Source: Rugamonas rivuli
Lineage (GTDB): Bacteria > Pseudomonadota > Gammaproteobacteria > Burkholderiales > Burkholderiaceae_D
Length of the DNA: 64,000 bases
Reading direction: 5' to 3'
Assembly (NCBI RefSeq): GCF_009380165.1
Contig: NZ_WHUF01000001.1
Coordinates: forward strand, 372,001-436,000
This document shows, piece after piece, positions 40,971 to 49,297 of the stretch; the stretch's first letter is position 1, and every line of letters begins with the position of its first letter. Both the position numbers and the translations under genes were made by a program. The notes under the pieces are model-generated. The model worked only from the letters and a program-made list of their open reading frames with translations. It had not been told where the DNA came from and did not search any database.

Positions 40971-41763
40971 CCAGCATGCTGCCGGGGGCGATGCGATAGG
41001 CGTCGTAGTAATAGCGCTTGTAGATCGCCGCGACAGCGCCGCTTCTTTGCATGTCGCGCATCGCCGCTTCCAGCGCCGCCAGGCGCTCCGGCGACACCGC
41101 CTTGCGCGATACCGCGACCGCGCGCGGCGGGCCTTCGTCGACCATGCGGTAGGCGGCTTTCTCCACCTGGTCTTCCATGTGCAGCTCGGCGACCACGGCC
41201 TCGCCCTGGTCCTCGGGTATCAGCACCGCATCGATGCGGCCCAGCGCGAGCTTGTGGAAGTTGGCCTCCATGTCCTTGACCGCTTCCTTCCGCAAATTGC
41301 AATCGTGCTCGATGCGGCGCACGTGCTCGGCGCCGAACTTGACGCCGATGCGCAGCGGCGCCAGGTCCGCATACTCGTTGATGACGATATTGCTGCCTTT
41401 GCGCACGTAGAACACGCGGTCGGCGCTGTGCTCGCGGAAGGGCGTTTGCAGGAATTGCAGGTAGGCGCTGCGGCGCGGCGTCTCGCGCACGCCGATCATG
41501 ACGTCGGCATCGCCCTGTTCGAGCATGAACAGGCAGCGCCGCAGCGGACATGGTTTGATCTGCAGCGTCATGCCGCTGCGGCGGGCCAGCTCGCGCATGA
41601 CTTCCGTGTACGCGCCGCCGTAGACACCGTCGCTCTCGGTGGTCCACGGCAGCACCCGGTTAAAGGCGAGTACCAGCGGGCGCTCCGCAGCCGTTTCGGC
41701 TTGCGCAGGCGCCGCCATCGACGCCGTCAGCGCCGCTGCGATCAGCAGGTGAGCGCGCAGAAT
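40963..41763 (-). CDS. Periplasmic solute-binding protein (SBP_bac_3 type)
   Basis: About 266 residues: signal peptide (LLIAAALTASMAAPAQA) and a family-3 binding-protein fold (GGAYTEVMRELARRSGMTLQI, DADVMIGVRETPRR, LRIGVKFGAEH, GRIDAVLIPEDQG). It would bind an amino acid or similar small polar solute; no ABC partner genes are near. Its start is odd: in the position required by the signal peptide only ATT (41763) or CTG (41760) is available, one base past the purT stop, so reinitiation after purT is likely. A sequencing error could also hide a normal start. Confidence 0.82.
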   Translation of the reverse strand: MLRAHLLIAAALTASMAAPAQAETAAERPLVLAFNRVLPWTTESDGVYGGAYTEVMRELARRSGMTLQIKPCPLRRCLFMLEQGDADVMIGVRETPRRSAYLQFLQTPFREHSADRVFYVRKGSNIVINEYADLAPLRIGVKFGAEHVRRIEHDCNLRKEAVKDMEANFHKLALGRIDAVLIPEDQGEAVVAELHMEDQVEKAAYRMVDEGPPRAVAVSRKAVSPERLAALEAAMRDMQRSGAVAAIYKRYYYDAYRIAPGSMLVR

Positions 41764-41764
41764 T

Positions 41765-42976
41765 TTATTTGCCCAGCACAGGCTTGACCTTGGCCGCCGC
41801 TTCCTTGGCGCGGCTGCGCGCGGTTTCCACGTCGTCGGCGGTGGCCAGCGCCACGCCCATGCGGCGTCGCGCGAACGATTCCGGCTTGCCGAACAGGCGG
41901 ATGTCGGTGCCCGGCACGCGCAGCGCCTCGGCCACGCCTTCAAAGGCGATGCCTGCCGCTTCGTGCTGGCCGTAGATGACGGCCGAAGCGCCCGGCGCCT
42001 TCAGCGCGACGTTGACTGGCAGGCCGAGGATGGCCTTGGCGTGCAGTTCGAATTCGCTCTGCACCTGCGTCGCCATCGTCACCATGCCGGTGTCGTGCGG
42101 GCGCGGGCTCACTTCCGAGAACCAGACCATGTCTTCCTTGACGAACAGCTCGACGCCGAACAGGCCCAGGCCACCCAGGTCGCCGGTGACTTTTTCGGCG
42201 ATGTCGCGAGCGCGCGCCAGTGCCAGAGGGTTCATGCGGCAAGGCTGCCACGATTCGACGTAGTCGCCCTGTACCTGCACGTGGCCGATCGGGTCGCAGA
42301 ACTGTGTCTCGACCTTGCCGTCGGCGCCGATGGAGCGCACCGTCAGCAGCGTGATTTCGTAATCGAAGTCGATGAAGCCTTCGACGATGACGCGGCCCGA
42401 ATCCACACGGCTGCCGGCTGCGGCGTAGTCCCAGGCGGCTTTGACTTCGGCGGCGCTGTCGATCTTGGACTGGCCTTTGCCGGACGAGGACATGACCGGC
42501 TTGATCACGCATGGGAAGCCGATGGCGGCGGTGGCTTGCTCCAGTTCCGCCAGGCTGCTGGCGAAGCGGTAGGGCGACGTCGCCAGGCCCAGGGTTTCGG
42601 CGGCCAGGCAGCGGATGCCTTCGCGGTTCATGGTCAGCTGTGCGGCGCGGGCGGTCGGGATGCAGGTGATCTTGCCGGCTTTTTCCAGCGCGGCCAGCGT
42701 GTCGGTGGCGATGGCTTCGATCTCGGGCACGATCAGGTCCGGCTTTTCCTGCTCGATCAGCGCGGCCAGCGCGGCGCCGTCGGCCATGTTGATGACGTGG
42801 GCGCGGTGCGCGACCTGGTGGCCTGGCGCATTCGGATAGCGGTCCACGGCGATCACTTCCACGCCCAGGCGCTGCAGCGCGATGATGACTTCCTTGCCGA
42901 GTTCACCGGAGCCGAGCAGCATGACTTTGGTGGCGGTAGGAGACAGTGGGGTGCCGAAAATGCGTGGAGTGTTCAT
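41765..42976 (-). CDS. purT: Formate-dependent phosphoribosylglycinamide formyltransferase PurT
   Basis: 403 residues, full length. It is an ATP-grasp enzyme of purine synthesis that converts GAR plus formate to FGAR. Typical blocks are [58 protein letters not shown] and [14 protein letters not shown]. The gene reads away from a 284-base gap. The solute-binding gene follows directly and probably shares its transcript. Confidence 0.97.
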   Translation of the reverse strand: MNTPRIFGTPLSPTATKVMLLGSGELGKEVIIALQRLGVEVIAVDRYPNAPGHQVAHRAHVINMADGAALAALIEQEKPDLIVPEIEAIATDTLAALEKAGKITCIPTARAAQLTMNREGIRCLAAETLGLATSPYRFASSLAELEQATAAIGFPCVIKPVMSSSGKGQSKIDSAAEVKAAWDYAAAGSRVDSGRVIVEGFIDFDYEITLLTVRSIGADGKVETQFCDPIGHVQVQGDYVESWQPCRMNPLALARARDIAEKVTGDLGGLGLFGVELFVKEDMVWFSEVSPRPHDTGMVTMATQVQSEFELHAKAILGLPVNVALKAPGASAVIYGQHEAAGIAFEGVAEALRVPGTDIRLFGKPESFARRRMGVALATADDVETARSRAKEAAAKVKPVLGK

Positions 42977-43064
42977 GTAGACGTCCGGGATATATAAAGG
43001 GAAAACGGTGGATGGTGTGCAGCCGCAGCGCTGCGCGGGCCGACTATATCAAACTGCGGCTATT

Positions 43065-43090
43065 TTGGACAGCCGGAGGGGCATTATAAT
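43065..43090 (+). promoter_or_regulatory. Possible promoter before the CBM-like/LytS/LytTR operon
   Basis: A perfect TATAAT lies at 43085-43090, with TTGGAC at 43065-43070 as a poor, too closely spaced -35. It points at the operon starting at 43261 and would give a leader of about 165 bases. Weak. Confidence 0.3.
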
Positions 43091-43222
43091 AAGCTCAATC
43101 TTGGCATCGCATTAACCGGCGCTGCTTCGGGGGCGTTTATCGCGGCCTGGCCGCGCTTATCCGGCGCCGGCCGCGCCGGTCGCATGGCCGCCCGCGCCGC
43201 CGCGCCATCGGGCAAAGTGTGC

Positions 43223-43241
43223 CCATGACATCCCGTCATGG
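43223..43241. repeat. Inverted repeat in the leader of the 43261 operon
   Basis: CCATGAC and GTCATGG form a perfect 7-bp palindromic pair around ATCCC, about 20 bases before the start codon. It could be an operator or a leader hairpin near the AAGGA ribosome-binding site. Confidence 0.4.
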
Positions 43242-43260
43242 ACATGATTAAGGACATAAG

Positions 43261-43830
43261 ATGAAACCAATGCACGTAGTCGCAGCAGCACTCGCCGCCA
43301 CCTCGCTGTGGGTGGTCGCCGCAGAATCGACCGGCAAGCTGCCGGCGCCGTGGTTCGTGACCGGCGGTGCGCCGTCGTCGTACCAGGCAGGCATCGACAG
43401 CGTCGAAACCGTCAGCGGCAAGGGCTCCAAGTTCCTGCGCTATACGCAGGGCGATGGCAAGAGCTGGGCCACGCTGGCGCAGGCGGTGTCCTCCCAGCGC
43501 TACCTCGGCCAGCGCGTGCGCTTCCAGGCGCGGGTCAAGTCGCGCGACGTGAGCAAATGGGCCGGCTTGTGGATGCGGGTCGATGGCAAGACGCCGGTCA
43601 GCCTGGCCTTCTACAACAGCCAGGACCAACCGATATCCGGCACCACCGATTGGCAAACCCGCAGCGTCACGCTGGACGTGCCGGAGGAGGCGACGTCCAT
43701 CAATTTCGGTGTGATCAACGCCGGTGTCGGGCAAGTCTGGATTGACGATCTGTCGCTGGAGATCGTGGGCAAGGATGTACCGGTTGACGCGCCGCGCCCC
43801 AACAAGCTGCCGGAGTCGCCGACCTTATGA
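43261..43830 (+). CDS. Secreted beta-sandwich (carbohydrate-binding-module-like) protein
   Basis: 189 residues with a signal peptide (about 1-21). The mature part follows a jelly-roll pattern (YLGQRVRFQARVKSRDV, WAGLWMRVDG, ISGTTDWQTRSVTLDVP, GVGQVWIDDLSLEIV) seen in carbohydrate-binding-like domains attached to other proteins. No enzyme domain is attached here. The stop overlaps the start of a LytS-type kinase gene by four bases, so it may be a periplasmic accessory to that sensor. AAGGA precedes the ATG. Confidence 0.8.
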   Translation: MKPMHVVAAALAATSLWVVAAESTGKLPAPWFVTGGAPSSYQAGIDSVETVSGKGSKFLRYTQGDGKSWATLAQAVSSQRYLGQRVRFQARVKSRDVSKWAGLWMRVDGKTPVSLAFYNSQDQPISGTTDWQTRSVTLDVPEEATSINFGVINAGVGQVWIDDLSLEIVGKDVPVDAPRPNKLPESPTL

Positions 43831-44861
43831 CTGCCGCCGTTGGCAGCAGCTACCTGGCGTTGATGCAGGTGGCGTCAAGCACCGGGCGGCAGAGGGTGCT
43901 CAGCGCTGTGCTGGCCGCCGGCTTCGTGCTCGCATGCCTGGTGCTCAAGGCTTACACCTTGCTCGCCTTGTTCGGCGCGATGCTGTTGCCGGTCGGCGCC
44001 AGCGGCGCCAGCCTGCTGGCGCTGCTCGAAGCCGTGGCCAGGCTGCGGGACTGGCGCTTCCTGTGGCCGGCCTTGCTGGCGATGGTCGGCTTGTCCAGCT
44101 GGGCGGCAGGACTGCTTTATCACGGCGGACTGGCGACGGTCGGCATCATCACGCATAACGATTTGCTGGTGCAGCTGGCGGTGGCGGCGCTGGCCTTGCT
44201 GCTGCTGGCGCCACGCCTGTGGGTCGCGCAGCAGCAGTCTCGCGCCTTGCTGGTGGCGCAGTTGAAGCAGGCCGCCTTGTCCGCCGACCTGAAGGCCTTG
44301 CAGGCGCAGATCGAGCCGCACTTCCTCTACAACACGCTGGCCAACACGCGCTACCTAGCGCGCCACGATCCCGAACGCGCGGTGGCGATGCTCGACCATC
44401 TGATCGGCTATCTGCATACGGCCTTGCCGGACCTGCGCAGCCCGATGTCCAATATGGCGCGCGAATGCGAACTGGCGGGGCATTACCTCGCATTGATGGG
44501 CATACGCTTCGGCGACCGCCTGCAGTTCGAAATCGACTGTCCGCCAGAACTGGGCGCATTCGTGCTGCCGCCGTTGATGCTGATGCCGCTGGTGGAGAAC
44601 GCCGTGCAGCATGGCGTCGAGCCGCATCCCGGCAACGTCACCGTGCGGATGCTGGTGCGCCGCCGCGAAGGCGCGTTGGTCGTGGCGGTGCGCGACAACG
44701 GCGCCGGCCCAGGCAAATCCGTGTTGGGCAGCGGCGTCGGCCTGCGCAACCTGCGCGAGCGGCTGGCGGCCCTGCATGGCGGCGCCGCCGCGTTCCGCTT
44801 GCAAGTGGCGGCGGACGGCTGGACCGAAGCCGAAATCACCTTACCGTTGGAGACTGCATGA
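43827..44861 (+). CDS. LytS-type (His_kinase family) sensor histidine kinase, second copy
   Basis: 344 residues with four or five membrane helices in the first 135 residues and a cytosolic His_kinase module: His165 in QIEPHFLYN, then LVENAVQHGVEP and GVGLRNLRERL of the GHKL ATPase. It has the same architecture as the kinase at 37783 but a different membrane part. It overlaps both neighbours by four bases (ATGA), giving a strictly coupled three-gene operon. Confidence 0.93.
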   Translation: MTAAVGSSYLALMQVASSTGRQRVLSAVLAAGFVLACLVLKAYTLLALFGAMLLPVGASGASLLALLEAVARLRDWRFLWPALLAMVGLSSWAAGLLYHGGLATVGIITHNDLLVQLAVAALALLLLAPRLWVAQQQSRALLVAQLKQAALSADLKALQAQIEPHFLYNTLANTRYLARHDPERAVAMLDHLIGYLHTALPDLRSPMSNMARECELAGHYLALMGIRFGDRLQFEIDCPPELGAFVLPPLMLMPLVENAVQHGVEPHPGNVTVRMLVRRREGALVVAVRDNGAGPGKSVLGSGVGLRNLRERLAALHGGAAAFRLQVAADGWTEAEITLPLETA

Positions 44862-45616
44862 TGTCCTTGTCCACGCATCGCCCGCGCATATTGATCGCGG
44901 ACGACGAGCCTTTGCTGCGCGCGGAACTACGGCAATCTCTGGCTTCCCTGTGGCCGGAGGCCGAGATGGTGGCCGAGGCGGCCGACGGCTACGAAGCCTT
45001 GCGGCTGGCCCGCGCGATGGAGCCGGACGTCGCCTTCCTCGACATCCGCATGCCGGGCCTGAGCGGCCTGGAAGTGGCGCGCACTTTCGGCGCGCGCACG
45101 CATGTGGTGTTCGTCACCGCCTATCAGGAACATGCGCTGGCCGCTTTCGACGAAGGGGCGATCGATTACGTGCTCAAACCGACCGACCCTGTGCGGCTGG
45201 TGCGCGCCATCGAGCGGGTACGTGCGCGCCTCGGCACACCGCCTCCGGACCTGGCGCGGCTGATGCAGCAGCTGTCGCCCAAGCCGGCCGCGCCCTCGTG
45301 GCTGCAGGCGACCGTCGGCAACGCGATCCACTTCATCGACTTGAGCGATGTGATCTACTTCTGTTCGGAGTTTAAATACACGAGGGTGGTCACGCCGCAG
45401 CAGGCCGAAGCCCACATCCGCACGCCATTGAAAGACCTGGCCTCCGAGCTGGAGGACGCGGGCTTCTGGCAGATACACAGGGGATATGTGGTGGCGGTCA
45501 AGCGCATCGCCGCCGTCAGCCGGGATGCCGACGGCGCTTTGTGGCTAAGCCTGCGCGGTCACGCCGACAAGCTGCCCGTGAGCCAGCGCTTCCAGCACCG
45601 CTTCAAGGGCATGTAG
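44858..45616 (+). CDS. LytTR-type response regulator, second copy
   Basis: 252 residues: receiver with Asp62 (VAFLDIRMPGLSG), short linker and LytTR domain (IHFIDLSDVIYFCSEFKYTRV, FWQIHRGYVVAVKRI). It starts at the ATG at 44858 overlapping the kinase stop. It is the cognate regulator of that kinase. It converges on the DUF481 gene with only two bases between stops. Confidence 0.93.
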   Translation: MMSLSTHRPRILIADDEPLLRAELRQSLASLWPEAEMVAEAADGYEALRLARAMEPDVAFLDIRMPGLSGLEVARTFGARTHVVFVTAYQEHALAAFDEGAIDYVLKPTDPVRLVRAIERVRARLGTPPPDLARLMQQLSPKPAAPSWLQATVGNAIHFIDLSDVIYFCSEFKYTRVVTPQQAEAHIRTPLKDLASELEDAGFWQIHRGYVVAVKRIAAVSRDADGALWLSLRGHADKLPVSQRFQHRFKGM

Positions 45617-45618
45617 GG

Positions 45619-46365
45619 TTAGAACGAATACACCAGCGTCACCGACGTCTGGGTATCGGTGTTCTTTTTATCTTCCGGCACGTTGGTGTCGTTGCGGACG
45701 CTGAACGCGGCCTTCATCTGCATGGTGCTGTTGATTTTGGTGCGCAGCGCCGTCTCGGCCAGCGAGTGGATGTTGGACGTGCCGCGCTCCACGCTCAGGT
45801 TCTGCGTGAACTGGGCGGTGTCGCTCAGTTTCCATTTCAGGTTGGCCGCGCCGCGCACGGTCAGGCCGCTTTCCGACTCGCCTGTCGAACGCGTGCCGTT
45901 GAAATAGCCAGGACCGATTTCCACGTCCATGCTGTGCTCCGGCGTGGTGTACGTCTGCGTGCCGTAACCGACACCCACGGTGGAGTAGCGCGTGTAGGCG
46001 CCGAATTTATCGTTGACGTGGGTGGCCAGCGCGAACAGCTTGTCGTGATCCTGCAGCAGCTTGTACGCCGACTTGGCGGAGAACGAATAGCGCTGCGCCG
46101 AACGCTCGCGCACCTTCTCGCCATCAGCCTTGGTTACCTGCTCGTCCTTGAAGTATCCGGCCAGGATGTACTCGTTGCTCCAGTCGGGCAGCTCCTGTTT
46201 CGCATCCAGCTTGCCGGTGACGGAAGTACCGACCGTATTACCGGAAGTGGAGATGGCGCCCAACTCTGCGGAGTTGTTCCAGCCATGATCGGGGACGGAC
46301 TCCGCGGCGGCATAGCCGTGAACCAGGGAGAGGGTGAGGGCGGGGATGAGGAATATCGCTTTCAT
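45619..46365 (-). CDS. DUF481 outer-membrane beta-barrel protein
   Basis: 248 residues with a signal peptide (about 1-20) and the DUF481 pattern (WNNSAELGAISTSGNTVGTSV, WSNEYILAGYFKDEQ, YSTVGVGYGTQTY), ending in LVYSF with a terminal Phe as in outer-membrane barrels. Family members are called salt-induced outer-membrane proteins; the function is poorly known. I start it at the ATG at 46365, which precedes a clean signal peptide. Confidence 0.9.
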   Translation of the reverse strand: MKAIFLIPALTLSLVHGYAAAESVPDHGWNNSAELGAISTSGNTVGTSVTGKLDAKQELPDWSNEYILAGYFKDEQVTKADGEKVRERSAQRYSFSAKSAYKLLQDHDKLFALATHVNDKFGAYTRYSTVGVGYGTQTYTTPEHSMDVEIGPGYFNGTRSTGESESGLTVRGAANLKWKLSDTAQFTQNLSVERGTSNIHSLAETALRTKINSTMQMKAAFSVRNDTNVPEDKKNTDTQTSVTLVYSF

Positions 46366-46491
46366 GCCGATATTGTACCTTAGACCAAAAAACAACGCAT
46401 TCAAGCGGGCTTCGCCCGTGCGTACGGCGTCGTACAGATAGATATCCAGGCTTGCGAGAAAATTAATATACTTTATTAAAGGACATCTATC

Positions 46492-46896
46492 ATGGACGCC
46501 ACCCTCCGCATCGCACAGTGCCTGTTATGCATCGGCCTTGTCGCCAGCACCGCCTATGCCGCAGCCGACGTCAATCGCTGCATTTCGGCCGACGGCAAAG
46601 TGCTGCTGACCGACGCCGATTGCCCTGTGGGCAGCCAATCCGACGCCAGCGACGACGGCTCGGCAGGCATCGCCATCAACAGCGGCGGCGCCGCTCCGAA
46701 GTCCACCAACGGTTTCGAACGCGTGGCGGTAGTCACGCCTGTCGCACAGCTGCCGCGCAGCCCATGGGCCGATCTGCCGCGCCCACTCACACACAAGACC
46801 ATAGGCCAGGATGCGGGAACCCTCCAGGCAGCCTATCTCACCATGCAGATGCAGGACGAAATGCGCCGTCAACGCCATGTCGCCGCGCTGCGCTAA
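46492..46896 (+). CDS. DUF4124-like periplasmic protein
   Basis: 134 residues with a signal peptide (about 1-23). It is followed by the DUF4124-type motif (NRCISADGKVLLTDADCP) with two cysteines that could form a disulphide, then a low-complexity Gly/Ser region and a helical tail. AAAGGAC precedes the ATG by several bases. Twelve bases separate it from the PEP-CTERM gene, so the two may be co-transcribed. Confidence 0.8.
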   Translation: MDATLRIAQCLLCIGLVASTAYAAADVNRCISADGKVLLTDADCPVGSQSDASDDGSAGIAINSGGAAPKSTNGFERVAVVTPVAQLPRSPWADLPRPLTHKTIGQDAGTLQAAYLTMQMQDEMRRQRHVAALR

Positions 46897-46908
46897 CCAG
46901 GACACTAC

Positions 46909-47556
46909 ATGAAAATGACCACCGCTGCGGCCATGGCCGCGATGCTCTTCTCCTGTTACGCACACGCTGACGACAACGTCGCCTACCTCGCCGATGTCGA
47001 CTCGTTTGGCGACGGCATGGGCGATTCCGCCGGCGCCACTTTGGGAGGCGGCATCGCGCGGATCGATAGCGTGACCGATGGCGAGTTCAATCCGATCGGC
47101 CAACAGTGGAATTTCGGCTCCGTGTACTGGTCCGGCGGGGACGCCGGCCTGACCATCACGCTGGCGCACGCCGCCTCCGTCAACCGTCTGGTCCTCGAAG
47201 CCGACAACGGCGACGACTACCGCATCGAATTCCTCGACCGCGCCAACGTCTGGCAATCGGCGACCACGGTCAATACCGACCGGTCCCCGACGGGACAGAA
47301 TCTGTTTGGCGGCCCGCTGCTTACACCGGTGGTGGCCAAGGCCTTCCGCATCACGGCCAAGGGCGACAACCACTATTCGGTGGCCGAGTTCCAGGCCTAC
47401 GGCGAACTGGTGGTCGACGATACGCCGCCCGGCGATCCGGTCGAACCGGGTTCGCCGGTTCCCGAACCTTCGACTTTGCTTATGATGGCTGTGGGCCTGG
47501 CGCTGCTGGCGGCCCGCCGCGCGCAGCTTGGCTACCTGGCCATCGCCAGGCGATAG
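46909..47556 (+). CDS. PEP-CTERM sorting-domain protein
   Basis: 215 residues: signal peptide (ends YAHAD), a galactose-binding/discoidin-like beta domain (GGDAGLTITLAHAASVNRLVL, YRIEFLDRANVWQS, AKAFRITAKGDNHYSVAEFQAYGE), a Pro/Asp/Glu spacer and the tripartite PEP-CTERM signal (VPEPSTLLMM, hydrophobic stretch, Arg-Arg). Exosortase would cleave it for surface display with exopolysaccharide; no exosortase gene lies in the window. Nine extra residues follow the usual Arg cluster, and the 3' end overlaps the convergent aldolase gene by 25 bases. Confidence 0.88.
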   Translation: MKMTTAAAMAAMLFSCYAHADDNVAYLADVDSFGDGMGDSAGATLGGGIARIDSVTDGEFNPIGQQWNFGSVYWSGGDAGLTITLAHAASVNRLVLEADNGDDYRIEFLDRANVWQSATTVNTDRSPTGQNLFGGPLLTPVVAKAFRITAKGDNHYSVAEFQAYGELVVDDTPPGDPVEPGSPVPEPSTLLMMAVGLALLAARRAQLGYLAIARR

Positions 47557-48542
47557 CGCTCGGCGTCCCAGTCCAGCAGTTCGGCCAATTGCGGCGGCGT
47601 CAGCGTGGTTAATGGCGCATCGGATGGCTGGCGGGCCAGGATGTCGTAGTAGCAGCGCAGCTGCGCCGTGCGGGCTGCGCCGAAGTCCCCGGCCACATAA
47701 ACACCCACGCCGGCGATGATGGCCAGCCTGGCTTCGTCGCCCATTGTTTGCGCGGCGACGAACGACTCGGCGTCCGCGTAGCATGCGGCTTCCGCGCCGA
47801 GGAACACCACATGATCCGGGCACAATGTCCATTCCTTCCGGAGCCGCTTGTACAGACGCGGATCGAGGGCCAACTGCTGTATGCCCTCATCGGAAATGGC
47901 TGTCAGCTTCGCCATTGTGCTTGCCTCGGCGCCCGTCGGTGCGACCGGTGCGACCGGCTCGGTGCGCATGCAGGCCAGCAGCGACGTTAGTATGGTTTCT
48001 ACTTCGCCCACGTCGGCGCCGCCTATCACCACGCCATGATTCTGCAGGAAGATAATCTGTGCCTCCGGCTGTTCGCGCAAGCGCGCCACAATCGCCCCGG
48101 CCAGCGCGGCTCCCGGTTTGTGATAATCCACCCAGCACCAAGGCGCCGGGGCCGGTGCGGGGCCGGCGAAGTCCGGACGGACCAGATGCGCTAGAATCTC
48201 CACTGCATGCAGATGCATCACCACTGTCTGGGGCATCAACGCATGCATCAGCGTCTCGATCGACGGCCGCAGCGCGCTGCCCGCGAGCGCTCGCGGCACG
48301 ACTTCCATATCGCCGGCGGCGATGGCGGCCCGTAAATGGGCCAAGTCAACCGGCACGAAGATATTCGTCCGCTGCGCCTCCGCCAGCCATGTGCCCGAAG
48401 CCTTGACCCACATCGTATCGCCGTTCTTCCACGATGCGTTGCCGCCCGCACCCTGTACCAGCAGGGGATCGGTGCCGACCCGCGCACAATAGGCGCTGAC
48501 CTCAGCGCGCAGGCCGTCCTGCTTGTCATCGCGCGCGTTCAA
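47532..48542 (-). CDS. Class II aldolase/adducin-type protein (rhamnulose-phosphate-aldolase-like)
   Basis: 336 residues. The N-terminal part (DPLLVQGAGGNASWKNGD, MWVKASGTWLAEA, MHLHAVEILAH, IIFLQNHGVVIGG) matches the aldolase half of the bifunctional rhamnulose-1-phosphate aldolase/dehydrogenase family, with zinc-ligand-type histidines in HLHAVE and QNHG. The SDR half of that family is absent. It is the last gene of the long minus-strand operon, with its start overlapping the HAD stop by four bases. It may cleave or form a phospho-sugar or polyol for the pathway; the direction is unknown. Confidence 0.85.
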   Translation of the reverse strand: MNARDDKQDGLRAEVSAYCARVGTDPLLVQGAGGNASWKNGDTMWVKASGTWLAEAQRTNIFVPVDLAHLRAAIAAGDMEVVPRALAGSALRPSIETLMHALMPQTVVMHLHAVEILAHLVRPDFAGPAPAPAPWCWVDYHKPGAALAGAIVARLREQPEAQIIFLQNHGVVIGGADVGEVETILTSLLACMRTEPVAPVAPTGAEASTMAKLTAISDEGIQQLALDPRLYKRLRKEWTLCPDHVVFLGAEAACYADAESFVAAQTMGDEARLAIIAGVGVYVAGDFGAARTAQLRCYYDILARQPSDAPLTTLTPPQLAELLDWDAERYRLAMAR

Positions 48543-49294
48543 TGCGCCGCCCCTAGCCGTTCGAGCAGCTTGCGCACCTGGCCGAATTCCTGGAACACCG
48601 CGTCGGCGGCGTTCTCGCCCTGGCCTTGCTGCACGCCGTTGTGCAGTTTCTGCAGCGTGACGGCGTCTATCCTGCGGCGGGCGCCGCCGATATCGTTGAC
48701 CGGGTTATCGCCGATCATCCAGATGCAGTTGCCGCTGGGGCGTACTTTTTTCAACGCCAGTTCGAACTGCGCGCCGTGCGGCTTGTCATAGCCCGCTTCC
48801 TCGCTGGTGACGATATAGTCGAAGTAGCGGTCCAGGCCAAAGTAGACCATCTTGCGGAACTGGATCTGCGCGGTCAGGTCGGTGACGATGGCGGTGGGGA
48901 TGCCGAGCAGGCGGATGTCGTCCAGCAGCTCTTTCACGCCATCGAACAGCACCGCATTGCTGAGGAAGGTGCGCCAGTAGGTCTGCTCCAGGTCCAGCGC
49001 CACCAGGACCTGTGAGCCGAGGCCGATGATCTCCAGCATGCGCTGCAGGTACAGCAGGCGGCTGTGCGAGGCCGCCGTATCCTTCAGGCGCAGCTTGACT
49101 TCGCTGCGGGCACTGGCATAGGCCTTGTCGAAATCGTCCGGGTCGAGCGAGAAGGTGGCGGCCACCTTGCCGCGCACCGCGCTCATGGCCAGCGCGTGCG
49201 CCGGATCGTAGTGGTACAGCGTGTTGTCGGTGTCGAACAGGATGGCGTCCGGGATCTGCGTGAAGCGGTCGTCGTTGGATATTTTGATCATCAT
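48539..49294 (-). CDS. HAD-superfamily hydrolase (phosphatase-like)
   Basis: 251 residues. The nucleophile motif is FDTDNT (Asp21, Asp23), followed by motif II in AIVTDLTAQ, a Lys in AGYDKPH and motif IV GDNPVNDIGGA. The cap between motifs I and II is helical (subfamily IA). It would dephosphorylate a small sugar or nucleotide phosphate. It lies three bases after the membrane-protein/kinase fusion and overlaps the aldolase, so it is part of the same biosynthetic unit. The substrate is unknown. Confidence 0.9.
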   Translation of the reverse strand: MMIKISNDDRFTQIPDAILFDTDNTLYHYDPAHALAMSAVRGKVAATFSLDPDDFDKAYASARSEVKLRLKDTAASHSRLLYLQRMLEIIGLGSQVLVALDLEQTYWRTFLSNAVLFDGVKELLDDIRLLGIPTAIVTDLTAQIQFRKMVYFGLDRYFDYIVTSEEAGYDKPHGAQFELALKKVRPSGNCIWMIGDNPVNDIGGARRRIDAVTLQKLHNGVQQGQGENAADAVFQEFGQVRKLLERLGAAH

Positions 49295-49297
49295 GAT

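Noticed and set aside
42977..43260. Regulatory RNA or riboswitch between purT and the CBM-like gene
   Set aside because: Only one short hairpin and a weak promoter are visible; no known purine riboswitch pattern.
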